64,000 bases of DNA, from the NCBI RefSeq assembly GCF_000025725.1, contig NC_013943.1:1364001-1428000 (forward strand), in the 5' to 3' direction. The DNA is from Denitrovibrio acetiphilus DSM 12809 (GTDB lineage: Bacteria; Chrysiogenota; Deferribacteres; Deferribacterales; Geovibrionaceae). The stretch's first letter is position 1; every line of letters begins with the position of its first letter. The notes beneath the pieces were generated by a model that was not told the origin of the DNA, searched no databases, and was given only the letters and a program-made list of their open reading frames with translations. Shown here piece after piece: positions 61,184-64,000 of this stretch. A program made the position numbers and the translations under genes.

Positions 61184-61432
61184 ATGGACGTTTTTGACAA
61201 AATGCTGAAAGAAGCTATCAGAGCAGCAAGAGATGAAGACCTTCCTGATTCTGTTCTCGAACAGATTAAATACATTTATGACAATAAAACTAAATTCACA
61301 GACATAAGTCTTATTGATGAGCTGGTTGAAAGGCTCGAAGATTATGAACCTTTTGCTGATGTTGGCTGTGGTAACGAATCTTATAGCACTGCGGATGTTA
61401 AAAGGGCAGTGGAAAACATCCTGAGTCGATAA
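61184..61432 (+). CDS. Small acidic protein of unknown function
   Basis: An 82-residue soluble, Asp/Glu-rich, helical protein beginning MDVFDKMLKEAIRAARDEDL and ending DVKRAVENILSR. I do not recognise it. The start ATG is preceded by GGGGTGTG, an acceptable ribosome site. It stands alone between a divergent operon and the 5'-nucleotidase gene; the 183-bp gap after it shows no gene. Confidence 0.55.
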   Translation: MDVFDKMLKEAIRAARDEDLPDSVLEQIKYIYDNKTKFTDISLIDELVERLEDYEPFADVGCGNESYSTADVKRAVENILSR

Positions 61433-61562
61433 GGTACTGTCCGCTCTTAGTATTTCTGCTGATATAAGAATCATCTTAAGCAGCAAGCATTCCTGCGATG
61501 TATATGCCCTGGTTTTATATCTTCTTTTAATAAGTAAATAAATTTAAATTTCACTGACAATT

Positions 61563-61598
61563 ATATTAGGTATTTTAATTATTATGCAGACCTAATAT
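61563..61598. promoter_or_regulatory. 8-bp inverted repeat upstream of the 5'-nucleotidase gene
   Basis: ATATTAGG (61563-61570) and CCTAATAT (61591-61598) are perfect inverted copies with a 20-bp spacing and end 4 bp before the strong GGAGGTGATC ribosome site. It may be an operator or an mRNA leader hairpin. Confidence 0.4.
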
Positions 61599-61615
61599 TA
61601 TGGAGGTGATCTGAT

Positions 61616-63469
61616 ATGCATTTCACAAAGTTGAAGCAAATTATTGCAGCTATTGCAATTCTCTTTATTTTGGCTGGTTGCGGCGGGGACAGCGGCAGCA
61701 AACAAGCAAGCGCTGTATCAGTCAGGGTTATTCACACAAATGATCATCACTCTTATCTTGAGAGTGCAGCATATGATCTTAAAATTAATGATGTCGATAC
61801 CCGTGTTGAGATGGGCGGTTTTTCAAGACTATCTACTGTTATACAGGAAGAGCGCAATGATAACAGTATCGTAGTCAACAGCGGTGAGCTGAGCGGAACA
61901 CTTTATTTTTCACTTTTTAAAGGTGAACCTGACTTTAAGGTGTTTAATGAACTTGCTCTTGATGGATATACTCTGGGAAACCACGAATTTGATGAAGGCG
62001 ATGGACGTCTTGCAGAGCTTATTCAAATGGCGAATTTTCCTATACTTTCTTCTAATATGACTCCTGAAGAGGCAAGCCCTCTTTATGCTGTTAAAGATGA
62101 TATAAAACCCTACATTATCAAAGAAATAGATGGTGAAAAAGTTGGCATTATCGGGATATTGAAAGTTGAGAAAACAAAAAATTCATCCTTTGTTTCCGAT
62201 GATGTAACATTCACAGAAGAGATAGAAGCAGCGAATGAAGCTGTTGCAGAGCTTGAAGCTCAGAATGTTAATAAAATAATTCTTGTGAGCCACGTGGGCT
62301 ACTATAATGACATAATCTTTGCTCAGAACGTACCAGGTCTGGACATAATTGTAGGCGGAGATACACACAATCTTATAGGTGATGAGGCACAGCTTGAGAA
62401 AATAGGGCTGGCTCAGTCTTATGCCAATGACCAGACAGGACCATTTGACGGATACACTCATGACGGAATATCTGATATTGATACAATAGGCGAATACCCG
62501 ACACTTGTCACAGGTCCCACAGGAGACCCTGTATATGTTGTTACAGCATGGTGCTATGCCAGAGCTGTGGGCATCCTTGATGTGGATTTCACAGCTGAGG
62601 GTATAGTTGAAAAGGTTGGAGGTAATATAGTTATCCCCGTAAGTGATACTTTTCTCCGTAAAGATGCGAGTGATGCATATGTCGAAGTGTCTGCTGATGT
62701 GAAGGCAGAAATTTTACAGACCATAGACGCTGATCCTATTCTCAGAGTTGCGGATGTGAACCCGACAATAGAAAATATTATTGCACCTTACAAAGCTGAG
62801 ATGGAAGCTACTCAGAATGAAGTTGTTGGTGAAATCACTGTAACAATGGATAACACAAGAATTCCTACCGCTTTTGCCTCAGGTGACACACCTTCAGGAA
62901 GTTATGCCGGACAGGTGGTAGCGGATGCTTTTAAAAATACTAATCCGGCAATTGATGTTGCCATTCAGAATGCGGGTGGTGTAAGGGCTTCACTCCTTCA
63001 AGGGGACATAACAATGGCACAGATTATTGAGGTTCTGCCTTTTTCAAATACAGTAGTAATGATAGATATGAAAGGTTCTGATATTGTTAAAGTCCTTAAC
63101 GAAGGAGCATATTATTCATTACATTCAGGTTCAACAGGTGCTTTCCCTTATGCTTCAGGGCTCCGGTATGATGTAAACCTGAGCGGAGGAGAATATGGCG
63201 TGATCACTGACGTTGAAGTTCAAGACAGATTAACGGGTGTCTGGTCAAATATAGAAAATGACACGATATATACGGTGTCAACAAACTCATTTACTGCTCA
63301 GGGAAAGGACAATTACCTTACTTTTGCTGAAGTCAGAGAAGATGACCCCACAGTGTATGAAGATACGTCAATTTTATATTATGTACCCCTTGTGGACTAT
63401 ATAAAAGATTTAGGTATACTCCCTGCACTTGACAAAGACAGTTACTGTCTTAAATCTGTCTCAAACTAG
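61616..63469 (+). CDS. 5'-nucleotidase / 2',3'-cyclic phosphodiesterase (UshA family), lipoprotein
   Basis: A 617-residue exported enzyme. The signal ends in a lipobox LAGC (Cys22), so it should be a lipoprotein facing the periplasm. The metallophosphatase domain has IHTNDHHSY (Asp43, His45), LGNHEFDEG and SHVGYYND plus GGDTHN; the C-terminal 5'-nucleotidase domain (from about residue 395) has QNAGGVRASLL and SNTVVMIDMKG. It probably scavenges nucleotides or phosphate. GGAGGTGATC lies 5 bp before ATG 61616. Confidence 0.9.
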   Translation: MHFTKLKQIIAAIAILFILAGCGGDSGSKQASAVSVRVIHTNDHHSYLESAAYDLKINDVDTRVEMGGFSRLSTVIQEERNDNSIVVNSGELSGTLYFSLFKGEPDFKVFNELALDGYTLGNHEFDEGDGRLAELIQMANFPILSSNMTPEEASPLYAVKDDIKPYIIKEIDGEKVGIIGILKVEKTKNSSFVSDDVTFTEEIEAANEAVAELEAQNVNKIILVSHVGYYNDIIFAQNVPGLDIIVGGDTHNLIGDEAQLEKIGLAQSYANDQTGPFDGYTHDGISDIDTIGEYPTLVTGPTGDPVYVVTAWCYARAVGILDVDFTAEGIVEKVGGNIVIPVSDTFLRKDASDAYVEVSADVKAEILQTIDADPILRVADVNPTIENIIAPYKAEMEATQNEVVGEITVTMDNTRIPTAFASGDTPSGSYAGQVVADAFKNTNPAIDVAIQNAGGVRASLLQGDITMAQIIEVLPFSNTVVMIDMKGSDIVKVLNEGAYYSLHSGSTGAFPYASGLRYDVNLSGGEYGVITDVEVQDRLTGVWSNIENDTIYTVSTNSFTAQGKDNYLTFAEVREDDPTVYEDTSILYYVPLVDYIKDLGILPALDKDSYCLKSVSN

Positions 63470-63489
63470 ATTATAGGATATCATTATTT

Positions 63490-63523
63490 AACTGCCGGAT
63501 ATCGTTTCTGATACCCGGCAGTT
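63490..63523. terminator. Strong hairpin after the 5'-nucleotidase gene
   Basis: AACTGCCGG (63490-63498) and CCGGCAGTT (63515-63523) pair perfectly over 9 bp and most of the interior (ATATC/GATAC) can extend the stem. Neither side has a long T-run, so it is a terminator-like stem for the convergent genes, not a textbook terminator. Confidence 0.55.
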
Positions 63524-63549
63524 CTGTGTTTAGTTATTATGTATCTTTT

Positions 63550-64000
63550 TCAGGTGTTAAGGCTCGCAGCTTCACCGCTGTTGCTGATAAATCTGCCGGA
63601 AGCTTTTGAACCTATAGCTTTGCCTTGTTCCGGTGCGTTGCTCCCACCGAATAACCATTTAATTTCACCGACGTTGTGTGACGAAGCAGCCCAGCCTTGC
63701 AGAACCAGATTTTCATCAACACCTATTTGTCCTATTTGCAACCATTCACTGCCGTTGACAGAATAGCTTGCTACTCCCCATTTTCCGCTATTCTGAATAT
63801 CCAGTTTCAACCATATTGGTGTGTTATCGCTCACTATAGGTTTTCCATTAACTCCATTTGGTATTGCTGCATCGATATTGCTCGTACTGTTGCCGCTCCG
63901 GCTCCTGTATTGAATCCGGATTTTATGGTCTCCTGTCTGGAATACAGCGATATAAGACGCAGAATCAGAGATACTGCTTCTTGCCATAATTCCACCTTTG
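63550..64000 (-). CDS. C-terminal part of a lectin-like (DUF1349/laminin G-type) protein, 5' end outside window
   Basis: About 150 residues on the minus strand, ending at 63550 and open to the window edge. The start region GGIMARSSISDSASYIAVF matches the GxMxR...S opening of DUF1349/concanavalin-like carbohydrate-binding modules, followed by IRIQYRSRSG, IWLKLDI and WGVASYSVNGSEWLQIG. An ATG at 63987 with AAAGGTGG upstream could make it a stand-alone protein, but the motif begins before it, so it more likely is the tail of a large surface or secreted protein. Confidence 0.6.
   Translation of the reverse strand, partial: KGGIMARSSISDSASYIAVFQTGDHKIRIQYRSRSGNSTSNIDAAIPNGVNGKPIVSDNTPIWLKLDIQNSGKWGVASYSVNGSEWLQIGQIGVDENLVLQGWAASSHNVGEIKWLFGGSNAPEQGKAIGSKASGRFISNSGEAASLNT

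Noticed and set aside
1-64000. tRNA, rRNA, prophage, toxin-antitoxin or defence genes.
   Set aside because: I looked through the gaps and the unknown proteins and saw no cloverleaf, ribosomal sequence or recognisable defence or toxin motif.

Overview
The window is a gene-dense stretch of a bacterial chromosome (GC a little over 40% by eye) carrying mostly housekeeping genes. The envelope is Gram-negative in style: a TolC-like outer-membrane channel, a lipobox 5'-nucleotidase and the PilT twitching ATPase. Many genes start with TTG or GTG and overlap the previous stop (ATGA, GTGA, TTGA, TAATG). The mix of indolepyruvate:ferredoxin oxidoreductase, NtrYX, a mannose-type PTS with its own HPr and EI, and a DUF362 ferredoxin-like protein fits an anaerobic lineage such as Deferribacterota (Denitrovibrio/Geovibrio-like). 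That placement is inference from gene content and was not tested by any search.

Layout. 0-3.2 kb: end of a PTS operon (IIC, IID, HPr, EI). 3.3-9.5 kb: phospholipid genes (pgsA, plsY) around a DUF362 iron-sulfur protein, running directly into the riboflavin genes ribD-ribE-ribBA-ribH and then nusB. 9.5-15.0 kb: two small unknown proteins, TldD, a YhaM-like HD/OB nuclease, a DUF502 membrane protein, aroE and pilT. 15.0-17.5 kb: a 173-bp tandem repeat, then tolC and marR on the minus strand. 17.7-22.9 kb: a LOG-family protein, two PHP-domain proteins, a membrane-anchored TPR-like protein and iorAB. 22.9-32.3 kb: the translation/transcription cluster rimP-nusA-ylxR-infB-rbfA-truB-rpsO-pnp. 32.6-38.5 kb: M16 peptidase, dut, glucan phosphorylase, macro-domain protein and an MFS transporter. 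38.6-47.5 kb: pgeF, yggS, YggT, K+ channel, PIN-TRAM, ispD, M50 protease, trpS, scpAB, rluB-type synthase and queD. 47.6-51.6 kb: ntrY-ntrX and a small membrane-anchored protein.

51.6-54.2 kb is a decayed patch. It holds a GNAT/YoaP-like acetyltransferase relic with a frameshift and apparent deletions, then a SAM-dependent methyltransferase gene split by a 1197-bp IS3-family element. The element is flanked by a 4-bp ATCT target duplication, and removing it together with one ATCT restores a 255-codon methyltransferase frame. A divergent AraC-type regulator follows, then lexA, a small conserved protein with dinB, and a minus-strand purB, deaminase and HAD-phosphatase operon. The window closes with another dispersed inverted repeat, a small orphan protein, a UshA-type 5'-nucleotidase lipoprotein and the C-terminal part of a lectin-like protein running off the end.

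I found no rRNA, tRNA, CRISPR array, prophage or recognisable defence system, and nothing that I can honestly call a new multi-gene system. The most unusual features are the IS-split methyltransferase, the 13-residue repeat tract in IF-2, the chromosomal inverted repeats and a few conserved-looking unknown genes in informative neighbourhoods.
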